A model generated the notes under the pieces. That model saw only the letters and a program-made list of their open reading frames with translations. It was not told where the DNA came from and searched no databases. Positions 30,069 through 40,307 of a stretch of 64,000 bases of DNA are shown here, one piece after another. This DNA is from Proteus mirabilis ATCC 29906. GTDB lineage: Bacteria; Pseudomonadota; Gammaproteobacteria; Enterobacterales; Enterobacteriaceae. The stretch spans positions 185,964 through 249,963 of the forward strand of contig NZ_GG668577.1 of the NCBI RefSeq assembly GCF_000160755.1, in the 5' to 3' direction. The translations under genes and the position numbers were made by a program. Numbering within the stretch: the first letter of the stretch is position 1; each line of letters opens with the position of its first letter.

Positions 30069-33000
30069 TTGAACGAGGAAAATTTCGCTCATTAACATTG
30101 ATCAACTGGAATGGGTTTTTTGCTCGTACTTTTGATTTAGATGAATTAGTCACGACTTTATCCGGTGGTAACGGAGCGGGTAAATCCACCACCATGGCGG
30201 CTTTTATTACCGCGATGATCCCCGATCTGACTTTACTTCATTTTAGAAATACCACTGAAGCCGGTTCAACCAGTGGCTCTCGTGATAAAGGATTATATGG
30301 GAAATTACGCCCGGGAGTTTGTTACGCTGTTTTAGATGTGATTAATTCCCGCCATTTACGAGCTGTCGTTGGCGTACGCTTACAACAAGTTGCCGGACGA
30401 GATAAAAAGGTTGATATCAAACCTTTTATGATCCAAGGGCTACCTATTGCTGAAAATCCAACAGAAATTTTGACGCAAGCTGTCGATGGACGCCAAGCAC
30501 GTGTTCTACCACTTAATGAATTAAAAGAAAAAGTAGAAGCGATAGAAGGCGTTGTTTTTAGACAATTTAACTCGATTACTGATTTCCACTCTGTACTCTT
30601 TGATTTAGGGGTTATTCCGAAACGTTTACGTTCAGCAAGCGATCGGGCAAAATTCTATCGTCTTATTGAAGCTTCATTATATGGCGGTATTTCAAGTGCC
30701 ATCACTCGTTCTTTACGCGACTATTTATTACCTGAAAATAGCGGAGTAAGAAAAGCCTTCCAAGATATGGAAGGGGCATTACGTGAAAACCGCATGACCT
30801 TAGAAGCTATTCGGGTCACTCAATCCGATCGTGATCTGTTTAAACATTTAGTTACCGAAGCGACCTCTTATGTTGCAGCGGACTATATGCGTCATGCTAA
30901 TGAAAGACGAGTACACCTTGATCAGGCTCTATCTTTACGTAAAGAGTTGTGGGATCAGCGTAAAGCGATTAACAATGAAGCTTATCGCTTTATTGAAATG
31001 GGCAAAGAGTTAGAAGAGCAACAAGCGTTATCGGCTGATTTGGAAACAGATTATCAAGCCGCCAGTGATAGACTTAATCTTGTACAAAATGCGGTGCGCC
31101 AACAAGAAAAAATCGATCGCTATGTTGCGGATGTTGAAGAAATCACATTCCGTTTAGAAGAGCAAAGTGAAGTTGTTGAAGAAGCAACATCAAAAAAAGA
31201 AGAGTTGGAAGCGCGAGTTGGATCTGCGGAAGAAGAAGTTGATGAACTGAAAAGTCAATTGGCAGATTATCAACAAGCGTTAGATGTTCAACAAACCCGA
31301 GCTATTCAATATCGTCAGGCGGTACAAGCATTAGAGCGTGCGAAAGCACAATGTGGCATTGATGATTTAGATGAAACCAATGCCGAGCTATGGGCTGAAC
31401 GTATTCAAGCAAAAATTCAATCCATCACGCATTCATTACTTTCTATGGAGCAGAAACTCGGTGTTTCTGATGCGGCCAAAACGCAATTTGATCAAGCCTA
31501 TAAATTGATCACCTCGATTGTTGGGGAAGTTGAGCGTCAAAATGCGTGGAGTGCGGCTAAAAGCGCATTACGTGAATGGTCATCACATCGCCATCAAGCC
31601 GATCGTGTTCACCCTATTCGGATGCAATTAGCTGAATTAGAGCAACGTTTACAGCAAAGAAATAATGCTGAACGTCAACTTGCAGAGTTTAATAAACAGT
31701 ATGGCAAAAATGTTGAGCCTGATGATCTATTTACTCTACAAGAAGAGCTAGAAGCAAAGATTGAAGAGCTGAGCGATTATGTTAGTGATTCAGGCGAACA
31801 GCGTATGCAAATGCGCCAAGAGCTTGATCAACTAAAGCAACAAATTGAAAAATTAAGAAAACAAGCGCCAGTTTGGTTTGCTGCACAAGATGCTTTAACG
31901 CAACTGTGTGAACAAACGCATCAATCTTTTGAAACAAGCAATCAAGTTACTGAATATATGCAACAGTTACTTGAGAAAGAGCGTGAAGCCACGGTTTTGC
32001 GTGATGAAACCGCTGCTCGCAAACAGCAAATTGAAGCTCAAATTGAACGATTAAGTCAGCCTAGTGGGGCTGAAGATAGTCGATTAATTACTTTAGCAGA
32101 ACGCTTTAACGGGGTTTTATTATCGGAGATTTACGATGATATCACCTTAGATGATGCGCCTTATTTCTCAGCATTATATGGACCTGCGCGCCATGCGATT
32201 GTGGTACAAGATCTCAGTGCGATCGAAGAGCAGTTAGCTTCTTTAGAAGATTGCCCGGAAGATCTCTATTTTATTGAAGGTGATCCGCAATCCTTTGATG
32301 ATAGCGTGTTTAATGCCCAAGAAATGGAAAAAGCGGTACTTATTAAAAGTTCAGATAGGCAGTGGCGCTATTCACGTTATCCAGAAATTCCATTATTTGG
32401 CCGTGCAGCACGAGAAAACCAGCTAGAAATATTATCCCGTCAACGAGATGAGCTGTCAGAGCTGTATGCCACACAGGCCTTTGATGTGCAGAAAATTCAA
32501 CGTGCACACCATGCATTTAGCCAATTTGTTGGGCAACATATTTCAGTGGCATTTGATGCCGATCCTGAAGAAGATATTCGCCAATTAAATCAACGTCGTA
32601 ATGAATTAGAGCGCGAGTTATCACAATATGAAGAGGGCACTCAGCAACAACGTCAGCATTATGCGCAAGCCAAAGAGTCGCTCAATTTATTAAATAAACT
32701 CATTCCTCAAGTCAATTTATTATTGGACGAAACATTAATTGATCGTGTTGAAGAGCTACGTGAAGAGCTTTATAACGCAGAAGAGTCGATGCGTTATTTA
32801 CAGCGTCATGAGAAAGCATTAACTGCGTTAGAGCCTATAGCCTCGATTTTACAAAGCGACCCACAAGAGCATGCTCAATTAACACAAGATTATCAATACG
32901 CAAAAGAAGAGCAGCAACGTTATCAACAACAAGCATTTTTGCTGGTGGAAGTGGTTCAGCGTCGTCCACATTTTAGTTATAGCGATGCGGTTGAAATTGT

Positions 33001-34522
33001 CAGTGAAAATAACGATCTTAATGAAAAATTACGTCGTCGTTTAGAAATGGCTGAAACAGAGCGAGCGACAGCGAGAGAGTTATATCGTCAACAGCAGGCA
33101 CAATGTGATCAGTTTAATCAAGTACTAGCCTCACTAAAAAGTTCTTTTGATACCAAATCAGAACTATTAAGAGAGCTTGAGCAAGAGATGAAAGAGACTG
33201 GCTTGCAAATTGATGCGGGTGCAGAAGCGCGAGCCAAAGAGTTACGTGATCAACGTTATGCTGCGGTGAGTGCTAACCGTACGCGTATTAGCCAACTTGA
33301 GCGTGATATTGCGCTTAGTGAAGCTGAACGTGAAAATATGGCGAAGAAAATTCGCAAATTAGAACGTGATTATGGCCAAATGCGTGAGCACGTCGTCAGC
33401 GCTAAAGCCAGTTGGTGTGCTGTTATGCGTTTAGTGAAAGAAAATGGTATGGAGCGCCGTTTACATCGTCGTGACTTTGCCTATCTTTCAGCGGATGAGT
33501 TACGTTCAATGTCGGATAAGGCGCTAGGTGCGTTACGTCAGGCTGTGGCGGATAATGAATATTTACGGGATGCATTACGTCGCTCTGAAGACGCAAAATA
33601 CCCTGATCGTAAAGTCCAATTCTTTATTGCGGTTTACCAACATTTAAGAGAACGCATTCGACAAGATATTATCAAAACCGATGATCCGGTTGATGCTATC
33701 GAACAGATGGAAATTGAATTAGCTCGCTTAACCGAAGAGCTAACCAGTCGTGAACAAAAACTGGCGATCAGCTCTCGCAGTGTGGCAAATATTATTCGTA
33801 AAACTATCCAACGTGAACAAAATCGCATTCGCATGCTAAATCAGGGCTTACAAGCGGTTTCCTTTGGTCAGGTTCGTGGTGTACGGTTAAACGTTAATAT
33901 TCGTGAAAGCCATCAAATCTTACTGGATGTATTATCGGAAGAAGAAGATAGCCAATATCAAGATCTATTTAAAAACCAAAACCTAACCTTCTCTGAAGCG
34001 ATGGCAAAACTGTATCAACGCTTAAATCCACAGGCTGATTTTGGTCAGCGTATGCCACAAACGGTGGGTGAAGAGCTACTTGATTACCGTAACTATCTTG
34101 AGATGGAAGTTGAAGTTAATCGTGGGCCAGAAGGTTGGTTAAAAGCAGAAAGTGGTGCGCTATCAACAGGTGAAGCCATTGGTACAGGTATGTCTATCTT
34201 AGTGATGGTGGTTCAAAGTTGGGAAGAAGAATCACGACGCTTAAGAGGAAAAGATATTTCGCCTTGTCGTTTGCTCTTCCTTGATGAAGCCGCACGTTTA
34301 GATGCGAAATCTATCGCAACCCTATTTGAACTGTGTGAACGACTTGATATGCAACTTATCATTGCCGCACCAGAAAATATTAGTCCAGAAAAAGGCACAA
34401 CTTATAAATTAGTGCGTAAAGTCTTTAATGGAAGCGAGCATGTTCATGTGGTCGGATTAAAAGGCTTTGGGCAACAAAGTGAAAAAGATAAACATTTATC
34501 CGAAAATATTGCAGATAGTTGA
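30065..34522 (+). CDS. mukB: Chromosome partition protein MukB (SMC-like ATPase)
   Basis: 1485 residues, against 1486 in E. coli. It is the SMC-type subunit of the MukBEF condensin that compacts and segregates the chromosome. Walker [10 protein letters not shown] is at 34-42. Long coiled coils run from about 280 to 640 and 780 to 1150, rich in Gln, Glu, Arg and Lys, with a hinge near 650-770. The C-terminal head has [16 protein letters not shown] (signature) and [16 protein letters not shown] (Walker B). The four-base overlap with mukE makes the three proteins translationally coupled. No terminator with a T run follows directly; inverted repeats lie downstream. Confidence 0.98.
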   Translation: MIERGKFRSLTLINWNGFFARTFDLDELVTTLSGGNGAGKSTTMAAFITAMIPDLTLLHFRNTTEAGSTSGSRDKGLYGKLRPGVCYAVLDVINSRHLRAVVGVRLQQVAGRDKKVDIKPFMIQGLPIAENPTEILTQAVDGRQARVLPLNELKEKVEAIEGVVFRQFNSITDFHSVLFDLGVIPKRLRSASDRAKFYRLIEASLYGGISSAITRSLRDYLLPENSGVRKAFQDMEGALRENRMTLEAIRVTQSDRDLFKHLVTEATSYVAADYMRHANERRVHLDQALSLRKELWDQRKAINNEAYRFIEMGKELEEQQALSADLETDYQAASDRLNLVQNAVRQQEKIDRYVADVEEITFRLEEQSEVVEEATSKKEELEARVGSAEEEVDELKSQLADYQQALDVQQTRAIQYRQAVQALERAKAQCGIDDLDETNAELWAERIQAKIQSITHSLLSMEQKLGVSDAAKTQFDQAYKLITSIVGEVERQNAWSAAKSALREWSSHRHQADRVHPIRMQLAELEQRLQQRNNAERQLAEFNKQYGKNVEPDDLFTLQEELEAKIEELSDYVSDSGEQRMQMRQELDQLKQQIEKLRKQAPVWFAAQDALTQLCEQTHQSFETSNQVTEYMQQLLEKEREATVLRDETAARKQQIEAQIERLSQPSGAEDSRLITLAERFNGVLLSEIYDDITLDDAPYFSALYGPARHAIVVQDLSAIEEQLASLEDCPEDLYFIEGDPQSFDDSVFNAQEMEKAVLIKSSDRQWRYSRYPEIPLFGRAARENQLEILSRQRDELSELYATQAFDVQKIQRAHHAFSQFVGQHISVAFDADPEEDIRQLNQRRNELERELSQYEEGTQQQRQHYAQAKESLNLLNKLIPQVNLLLDETLIDRVEELREELYNAEESMRYLQRHEKALTALEPIASILQSDPQEHAQLTQDYQYAKEEQQRYQQQAFLLVEVVQRRPHFSYSDAVEIVSENNDLNEKLRRRLEMAETERATARELYRQQQAQCDQFNQVLASLKSSFDTKSELLRELEQEMKETGLQIDAGAEARAKELRDQRYAAVSANRTRISQLERDIALSEAERENMAKKIRKLERDYGQMREHVVSAKASWCAVMRLVKENGMERRLHRRDFAYLSADELRSMSDKALGALRQAVADNEYLRDALRRSEDAKYPDRKVQFFIAVYQHLRERIRQDIIKTDDPVDAIEQMEIELARLTEELTSREQKLAISSRSVANIIRKTIQREQNRIRMLNQGLQAVSFGQVRGVRLNVNIRESHQILLDVLSEEEDSQYQDLFKNQNLTFSEAMAKLYQRLNPQADFGQRMPQTVGEELLDYRNYLEMEVEVNRGPEGWLKAESGALSTGEAIGTGMSILVMVVQSWEEESRRLRGKDISPCRLLFLDEAARLDAKSIATLFELCERLDMQLIIAAPENISPEKGTTYKLVRKVFNGSEHVHVVGLKGFGQQSEKDKHLSENIADS

Positions 34523-34804
34523 TGAAGGATCATGATGAGTAAGTGAATAACCTTATAATATAACTTATTGTTTTCATTATTTTATATTTTGGTTATTCAT
34601 GAGTGTTAATGGCATTTAGTATTTTTATCACCGTTATTAGTACAAATCAGTGTACAAATTTTATAGCGTGACCCCTCAATAAAAAGGGAAATACTAAATG
34701 CCTCTCATCAATTTATATCGATGTTAAAATAATCAATAAAAGTGGAAACAGAGGATAGCGACAGGTTTGAGTGGAACAAAAACATGTGCTTTAAGTCCCA
34801 TTGA
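34523..34804. other. Convergent mukB-cat intergenic region with two inverted repeats
   Basis: A 9-bp inverted repeat TGAATAACC (34544-34552) / GGTTATTCA (34591-34599) is followed by a 14-bp perfect inverted repeat GGCATTTAGTATTT (34611-34624) / AAATACTAAATGCC (34689-34702). No gene is present. One or both may form long-loop terminators for mukB and cat, or they may be the ends of a small element. Confidence 0.6.
34611..34702. repeat. 92-bp segment bounded by perfect 14-bp inverted repeats
   Basis: The two arms match at all 14 positions and enclose 64 bases. The flanks show no obvious target duplication. See findings. Confidence 0.7.
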
Positions 34805-35458
34805 TTATTTACATCCCTCATCGCAGTATTGCTGTATTTCATTGAGTAATCTGCCTACATGGAAGCCATCACATACGGCATGATGCACTTGAATTGCTAG
34901 TGGCATCAGAACTTTATCTCCTTGCGTATAATATTTACCTATTGTAAATACAGGGGCAAAGAAATTGTTTATATTCGCCACATTCAAGTTAAAACTGGTG
35001 AAACTTACCCAAGGATTTGCTGACACAAAAAACATATTTTCGATAAATTCTTTTGGAAAATAGGCTAGATCGTCACCGTATTGTGCTATATCTTCTGAAT
35101 AAGTTTTCAAAAAATGATTGATATCTTTGTGGTAGTAACTCCATAAAGATGAAAATGTTTCGGTCTGTTCATGAAAGATAGTGTACCCAGGGTTAACACT
35201 ATCCCATATCACCAATTCCCCGTCTTTCATTGCCATGCGGAATTCTGCATGTTTATTTACCAATAGGCTAATGATGTATATAAATGTCGGATAGAATTTG
35301 TACCCATTTTGCTTTACGGTTTTTAATAATGAAGTAATATCCAGTTGAACGGTCTGGCTAAAGGTGCATTGAGCAAAAGACTGAAATGCTTCAAAGTGTT
35401 CTTTTCGTCCCCATTGGGATAGATCAACAACAGTATATCCCACGCGCTTTGTGTCCAT
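34805..35458 (-). CDS. cat: Chloramphenicol O-acetyltransferase (intrinsic Proteus type A)
   Basis: 217 residues, the standard trimeric CAT size. It acetylates chloramphenicol at the 3-hydroxyl with acetyl-CoA in the cytoplasm. The active-site motif is HHAVCDG at 192-198 with His193 as the general base and Asp197 as its partner. The sequence resembles the chromosomal P. mirabilis CAT, from memory at all but a few residues. A good ribosome site AGGAAAG precedes ATG 35458 on the coding strand. It lies between mukB and aphA, a place that is cat-free in E. coli, and no mobile element adjoins it. In P. mirabilis, chromosomal cat expression has been reported to switch reversibly between resistant and sensitive states. 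Confidence 0.96.
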   Translation of the reverse strand: MDTKRVGYTVVDLSQWGRKEHFEAFQSFAQCTFSQTVQLDITSLLKTVKQNGYKFYPTFIYIISLLVNKHAEFRMAMKDGELVIWDSVNPGYTIFHEQTETFSSLWSYYHKDINHFLKTYSEDIAQYGDDLAYFPKEFIENMFFVSANPWVSFTSFNLNVANINNFFAPVFTIGKYYTQGDKVLMPLAIQVHHAVCDGFHVGRLLNEIQQYCDEGCK

Positions 35459-35863
35459 ATTAGCTTTCCTATTTTCTAATCCAAATTTAAATTAATTGTA
35501 TATTACTTATAAATTATTAAAACAATTTCGAACCTCTATCTGTAGATAAACCCATAACCTATGATAGGTAATAGGTTTTTCTTGGCTAATTTTAAAATGT
35601 TTATTTTTTACCAAAAAATGTTTCAAAAATAACAGAGTCATTGATGTGTTCATTTGGGAACGACTTAGATAATAACGGCGCTATCTGCTTTCGTAGATAG
35701 TGCTTTCTTTTTTCAAAGTGTTAGATAGATCAAAAAATGAAAGTAAACTAACAAAAGAGTACCAGCCTAAATAAAATAACGTGCGCTATATCTCATTTAA
35801 ATGTAATTATGATGTTTATTATTATCACCTTCTGTGATTAATATAAAAATTAAAGGAAAGAGA
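35459..35863. other. Divergent cat/aphA region
   Basis: 405 bases carrying the promoters of cat (minus) and aphA (plus). It also has two plus-strand hairpins: AACCTAT / ATAGGTT at 35556-35577 followed by TTT, and a strong terminator at 35678-35714. No protein gene is seen. Confidence 0.5.
35678..35714 (+). terminator. Plus-strand terminator without an annotated gene upstream
   Basis: Stem CTATCTGC-TTTC-GTAGATAG, extended by GCG/TGC outside with one G-T pair, followed by TTTCTTTTTTC. It points toward aphA and lies ~150 bases before its start codon. No plus-strand gene precedes it, so it ends either a small RNA or an early-terminated aphA leader. Confidence 0.75.
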
Positions 35864-36577
35864 ATGCGTAAAGTCACACTTACTCTTAGTGCAATTGCGT
35901 TGGCGTTAAGTTTAAATGGCGCAGCAATGGCAAAAGTTCATATGCCAGAAGTTGTTAGCCCAGGGGTTACTGTTACTGAACTTGCACATCAGCAACCAAT
36001 TAAATGGGTTTCTGTTGCAGAAATTGAAAAAAGCTTAGAAGGCCAAGCACCAATGGCGGTAGGTTTTGATATTGATGACACCGTTCTGTTCTCAAGCCCA
36101 GGCTTTTATCGTGGTAAACTGGAATATTCTCCAAACGATTTCAGTTATCTGAAAAACCCAGAATTCTGGGAAAAAATGAACAACGAATGGGATAAATTCA
36201 GTATGCCTAAACAAGTCGGTATCGATCTTGTTCAGATGCACTTAAAACGCGGTGATACTGTTTATTTCATTACCGGTCGTACACAGACTAAAACAGAGAC
36301 TGTGACTAAATATGTTCAAGAAGGTTTAAATATTCCTGCAGACAAAATGCAACCTGTTATTTTTGCCGGTGACCAACCTGGCGCAAATAACAAAGTAAGC
36401 TGGATGCGCGATCACAAACTGAAAATTTACTACGGTGATGCAGATGCTGATATCGCAGCAGCTGATGAGCTAAATATCCGTGGGATCCGTATCTTACGTG
36501 CTGCTAACTCTTCTTACCAGCCGTTACCTAAAGCGGGACAATTTGGTGAAGAAGTGGTTATCAATTCAGAGTACTAA
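35864..36577 (+). CDS. aphA: Class B acid phosphatase (periplasmic)
   Basis: 237 residues from the start used, the E. coli length. It is a periplasmic non-specific acid phosphatase/phosphotransferase of the HAD superfamily and needs Mg2+. A signal peptide covers residues 1-23 ([22 protein letters not shown] core). The nucleophile motif FDIDDTVLF has Asp69 and Asp71. Later motifs are FITGRT and [15 protein letters not shown] 35864 is preceded by AAAGGA, so I prefer it to the ten-codon-longer start at 35834. In E. coli aphA is near tyrB, not here. A terminator follows. Confidence 0.96.
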   Translation: MRKVTLTLSAIALALSLNGAAMAKVHMPEVVSPGVTVTELAHQQPIKWVSVAEIEKSLEGQAPMAVGFDIDDTVLFSSPGFYRGKLEYSPNDFSYLKNPEFWEKMNNEWDKFSMPKQVGIDLVQMHLKRGDTVYFITGRTQTKTETVTKYVQEGLNIPADKMQPVIFAGDQPGANNKVSWMRDHKLKIYYGDADADIAAADELNIRGIRILRAANSSYQPLPKAGQFGEEVVINSEY

Positions 36578-36608
36578 TCTGTCTCTGTGCTGTTGACCTT
36601 TATTTGTT

Positions 36609-36635
36609 AGGCGTAGGAAACTACGCCTTTTTTAT
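36609..36635 (+). terminator. aphA: Terminator after aphA
   Basis: Stem AGGCGTAG-GAAA-CTACGCCT with a T run to 36635. Confidence 0.9.
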
Positions 36636-36919
36636 TTTGGGTTTCTTTATAAAACAAAATAGAACCATATGATAGATTAAATCTATATACTTTCTATTTG
36701 AATATTTATTGTGCACGGCATTGTGAGTATTTAGTATTTATACTCTTATTTAATATAAAAAGTGTATTAAACATCTTTTTATGATGATTTAAGTGCCTAT
36801 TGTTGAAAAGATTTTATAAAACTTTACAAATATTAGTTTATTCCTATAAAACTCTTTGTCTAACTCATCTAATATTTTACGATAGCAAAATAATAACAAG
36901 GGATGAGGCACTGAGGACT
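36636..36919. other. Region upstream of ldtD
   Basis: About 280 AT-rich bases between the aphA terminator and ldtD. Here mukB and ldtD, adjacent in E. coli, are separated by cat and aphA, so ldtD has its own promoter in this stretch; I cannot assign the elements. Confidence 0.4.
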
Positions 36920-38635
36920 ATGGCGCAACAAGCAATTAAAAGAGCAATAACGTATTCGGTCGTAATAGGTACACTTCTCTCAGGGCATAATGTTATTGCC
37001 TCAGAAAGTGAAACACCACCGCTATTCACATCAGAAACACCTGCATTAGTACCCGCATTCACAGAAGATGTGGCAACACAAGATACATTAAATTCACCAT
37101 CAGTGAGTAAGCAGGAAGTTAGCACTAAACTACAATCTTGGTTACCAAGCGAATATAAACCACTTTACTTTAAGCAACTCGTGGATGTTTATCAAAGCAA
37201 TGATTTAGCACTGATTTGGCAAGATGAACAAATTACAAAACAACTAGAGCAGCAACTGGCAGAGGTTGCCTTAACTGGAATTCAACCACAATTTGGACGT
37301 TGGTTAACGCTATTAGAAACAGCACAATTAACGCCAGAAGCACGAGATATTATTTTATCTGACGCTTTTTTAGGTTATATCAGCTTTGTTGAACAGATTA
37401 ATCAATCAGGAACAACACTGTTATATCGCGCTGCGATACAAGCATTACCGGCACCAACTGTGCAAGCTGTCGAGCATTTCCAACTCAATCTACAACAAAA
37501 TACCTTAGGGCGCTTTGTCGTCTCCTTTGCACCCTCACACCCTTACTATCCATTAATGAAAGAGGAAGTGCGCAAACAGCTTCATCAAGAGGTTATTTGG
37601 CCCGTCATGGAAGGGAAAAATTCATTAAAGCCAAACCAATCGGCAGAAGAAGTTATTGCATTAAGACAAATATTGCGTAACTTAAATTTACTGCCTCAAT
37701 TGGCTGAAAATGAGCAAGAAGTAGCAACAACGATTTATGATGAGCCTTTAATTGCTGCTGTAAAATCGTTTCAAGCGGCCCATGGATTAGAAACTGACGG
37801 TATTATTGGTAGACAGACGCGTAATTGGTTAAATATGACACCAATACAGCGTGCTGGAATTATGGCATTAAATATACAGCGGTTACGTTTAACCCCACCT
37901 ATTGGTGACACTGGAATTTGGGTCAATATTCCTGATTACTCCCTCTATTTTTATGCTAATAATCAACTGATTTTAGATTCAAAAGTGATTGTTGGTCGAC
38001 CAGATAGAAAAACCCCCATTATGAGTAGTGCGCTTAATAATGTTGTGGTTAATCCGCCTTGGAATGTACCTACGAGTATGACGCGTAAAGATATTGTTCC
38101 AAAAGGAAAGGCTGATCCTAGTTATTTTAGCCGTAAAGGTTATACGATTTATTCAGGGTGGGGGAATGACGCTTATCCAATCAATCCTTACGATATAGAT
38201 TGGGAAAACATCTCTGCGGCTAATTTTCCATATCGCATTTGGCAAGCCCCTGGGCCAACTAACTCCCTAGGCCGATATAAATTTAATATGCCAAACTCTG
38301 AAGCGATTTATCTGCATGACACACCAAACCACAATTTATTTACTAAAAATATGCGAGCAATTAGTTCAGGTTGTATTCGTGTGAATAAAGCGGCGCAATT
38401 AGCGACGATATTATTAGGTGATGCAGGATGGAAACAAGATAGAATTGATGCAGCCTTAAAACGAGGTTCAACACAATATGCACCAATTCCTGAACGTATC
38501 CCTGTCTATTTATATTATCAAACAGCTTGGGTAGCAGAAGAAAATGCCCCTCAATATCGAGCAGATATTTATAATTATGACCAAAGCATTAATAATGCAA
38601 CCTCTTTTTTAGAGAATATTAAGAAATATTTGTAA
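36920..38635 (+). CDS. ldtD: L,D-transpeptidase LdtD (YcbB)
   Basis: 571 residues from ATG 36920, compared with 615 in E. coli. It forms 3-3 (mDap-mDap) crosslinks in peptidoglycan and is anchored or exported at the inner membrane. After a hydrophobic signal segment (RAITYSVVIGTLLSGHNV) come a peptidoglycan-binding domain with AVKSFQAAHGLETDGIIGRQT and a YkuD catalytic domain with HDTPNH and SSGCIRV; Cys485 is the nucleophile. The frame runs 40 codons upstream to a TTG, but ATG 36920 has TGAGGA just before it and a normal signal peptide. It is followed by mepK, which cuts the same crosslinks. Confidence 0.94.
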   Translation: MAQQAIKRAITYSVVIGTLLSGHNVIASESETPPLFTSETPALVPAFTEDVATQDTLNSPSVSKQEVSTKLQSWLPSEYKPLYFKQLVDVYQSNDLALIWQDEQITKQLEQQLAEVALTGIQPQFGRWLTLLETAQLTPEARDIILSDAFLGYISFVEQINQSGTTLLYRAAIQALPAPTVQAVEHFQLNLQQNTLGRFVVSFAPSHPYYPLMKEEVRKQLHQEVIWPVMEGKNSLKPNQSAEEVIALRQILRNLNLLPQLAENEQEVATTIYDEPLIAAVKSFQAAHGLETDGIIGRQTRNWLNMTPIQRAGIMALNIQRLRLTPPIGDTGIWVNIPDYSLYFYANNQLILDSKVIVGRPDRKTPIMSSALNNVVVNPPWNVPTSMTRKDIVPKGKADPSYFSRKGYTIYSGWGNDAYPINPYDIDWENISAANFPYRIWQAPGPTNSLGRYKFNMPNSEAIYLHDTPNHNLFTKNMRAISSGCIRVNKAAQLATILLGDAGWKQDRIDAALKRGSTQYAPIPERIPVYLYYQTAWVAEENAPQYRADIYNYDQSINNATSFLENIKKYL

Positions 38636-38655
38636 TAGAATAGATGGCTAACAAC

Positions 38656-38692
38656 AATAAAGAGTAAGCATTATGCTTGCTCTTTATTTTTT
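38656..38692 (+). terminator. ldtD: Terminator after ldtD
   Basis: A 15-bp stem AATAAAGAGTAAGCA / TGCTTGCTCTTTATT with one G-T pair and a TTTTTT tail. Confidence 0.88.
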
Positions 38693-38966
38693 ATAAAAAT
38701 CAGTGAGATAAAATAATTTCATTCAGTTTTATTAATAAATTTTAAAAAATAGCTATTATTTTTAATCTATTTTTAGAAATAACATTAATATTAATAAAAT
38801 GTTAATTGCTAACACGGCTATTATTAATAATAAAACATAAACTTTTATAAAATAATATCAATGATATGTTTACAAATCTATACAAACAATAAGCAACAAT
38901 TCAAGAAAAATATTGTCATAATAAAGGTCTGTTCTTCCTTCTATCATTATTTTGAGTGTAGCTATC
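38693..38966. other. AT-rich region before mepK
   Basis: About 270 bases, very AT-rich, between the ldtD terminator and mepK. It must hold the mepK promoter. Nothing else seen. Confidence 0.4.
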
Positions 38967-39515
38967 ATGGATATTGTTGATTCACATCGTCGTAAGTGGT
39001 TAGGCCTTGGTATGGCTGCTGTTGGTTTAGGTTTACTTCCCTCACATGCATTTGCATCATTAGCAACTCCCCGACCGAAAATTCTTCGCTTTAATAATTT
39101 AAATACAGGTGAAACTATTAAAGCCGAGTTTTTTGATGGTAAACGTTATAATAAACAAGAGCTTGCTAGACTAAATCATCTTTTTAGAGATCACCGTCAA
39201 AATAAAGTTAAAACTATCGATCCAGCCTTATTTGATCAAATCTATCTGTTACAGGTGATGTTAAACAACAATAAAGCCGTTGAACTTATTTCGGGTTATC
39301 GTTCACTCGCGACTAATAACCATCTACGTCAACACACCAGCGGTGTTGCGAAAAAAAGCTATCATACCCGTGGTCAAGCAATGGATTTCCGTTTAGTAGG
39401 TACTGATTTATCTAAAGTACGCCAAGTAGCACTAAGAATGAAAGCGGGAGGAGTGGGTTATTATCCACGAAGTAATTTTGTTCATATCGATACAGGACCC
39501 GTGCGCTCATGGTAA
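38967..39515 (+). CDS. mepK: Murein DD/LD-endopeptidase MepK (YcbK)
   Basis: 182 residues from ATG 38967, the E. coli length. It is a zinc peptidase of the DUF882/M15-like group that cleaves mDap-mDap crosslinks in the periplasm. A twin-arginine signal is visible (SHRRKWLGLGMAAVG, arginines 8-9, then a hydrophobic stretch and AFA), so export is by Tat. Metal-site motifs are SYHTRGQAMDF and NFVHIDTGP. The five-codon-longer start at 38952 is less likely because E. coli begins MDxxD. It lies beside ldtD, whose crosslinks it opens, and upstream of gloC. Confidence 0.94.
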   Translation: MDIVDSHRRKWLGLGMAAVGLGLLPSHAFASLATPRPKILRFNNLNTGETIKAEFFDGKRYNKQELARLNHLFRDHRQNKVKTIDPALFDQIYLLQVMLNNNKAVELISGYRSLATNNHLRQHTSGVAKKSYHTRGQAMDFRLVGTDLSKVRQVALRMKAGGVGYYPRSNFVHIDTGPVRSW

Positions 39516-39564
39516 TCTATGTAATAAATAAATAGATATAGATTAAGAAAGCGCGGAGTAAGCT

Positions 39565-40215
39565 ATGATGTATCACATTATACCTGTGACAAATTATATG
39601 CAAAATTGCACCCTTATCTGGTGTGATGATAGCAAAGAAGCGGCCATTGTTGATCCCGGTGGTGATGTCGAAACATTAATTGCAGAAATTGAACAACGTC
39701 AATTAAAGTTGACTAAAGTGCTATTAACTCATGGTCATTTTGATCACGTAGCAGGAACAGCTCAAATTGTTGAGCATTTTCATGTGCCTGTTTATGGGCC
39801 ACATAAAGATGATAACTTCCTTATTGAAGATTTAGAACAACAGTGTCGTATGTTTAACTTCCCCAGTGGAAAATCTTTTACGCCTGATCAATGGTTAAAT
39901 GAAGGGGATACTGTCACTATTGGTAAAACCATTAATTTGTCGGTTTTACATTGTCCGGGCCATACACCTGGCCATATTATTTTTGTTAATCACCAAAATA
40001 AACTTATCTCGATGGGAGATGTATTATTTCGTGAAAGTATTGGTCGTACTGATTTCCCTCGTGGTAATCATGCCGATCTGATTGCTTCTATCAAAAATAA
40101 AGTATTACCACTAGGTGATGATTATCTATTTATCCCCGGTCATGGCCCTATGTCTAATTTAGGTCATGAGCGTCAATATAATCCTTTCTTACAAGATGAA
40201 ATGCCCATTTGGTAA
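39565..40215 (+). CDS. gloC: Hydroxyacylglutathione hydrolase GloC (YcbL, type II glyoxalase)
   Basis: 216 residues, against 215 in E. coli. A metallo-beta-lactamase fold enzyme that hydrolyses S-lactoylglutathione in methylglyoxal detoxification. The metal motif THGHFDH is at 55-61, followed by HCPGHTPGHI (~131) and FIPGHGP (~190). ATG 39565, followed at once by a second ATG, has GCGGAG upstream. The gene is the last of the core block; in E. coli aspC lies further on, but here the T6SS cluster follows. Confidence 0.96.
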   Translation: MMYHIIPVTNYMQNCTLIWCDDSKEAAIVDPGGDVETLIAEIEQRQLKLTKVLLTHGHFDHVAGTAQIVEHFHVPVYGPHKDDNFLIEDLEQQCRMFNFPSGKSFTPDQWLNEGDTVTIGKTINLSVLHCPGHTPGHIIFVNHQNKLISMGDVLFRESIGRTDFPRGNHADLIASIKNKVLPLGDDYLFIPGHGPMSNLGHERQYNPFLQDEMPIW

Positions 40216-40237
40216 TTTAAAATAAAGCAAACTCTTT

Positions 40238-40265
40238 AAGCCCTTTATATTAAAGGGCTTTTTTA
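40238..40265. terminator. Terminator between gloC and hcp (convergent)
   Basis: Stem AAGCCCTTTA-TAT-TAAAGGGCTT with TTTTTA after it on the plus strand. It serves gloC directly and may end the T6SS transcript on the other strand, 43 bases beyond the hcp stop. Confidence 0.85.
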
Positions 40266-40307
40266 TAGATAAAAAATTAAAAATGATATCGCTCATCGTC
40301 GGTAAAA

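Noticed and set aside
30065..34522. Long repeats in mukB as a possible tandem repeat locus
   Set aside because: The repeated Gln/Glu/Arg patterns are coiled-coil heptads at protein level, not DNA repeats.
34805..36577. cat-aphA as a mobile resistance cassette
   Set aside because: No transposase, integrase, attC-like site or target duplication is seen, and cat resembles the intrinsic Proteus gene. It looks resident.
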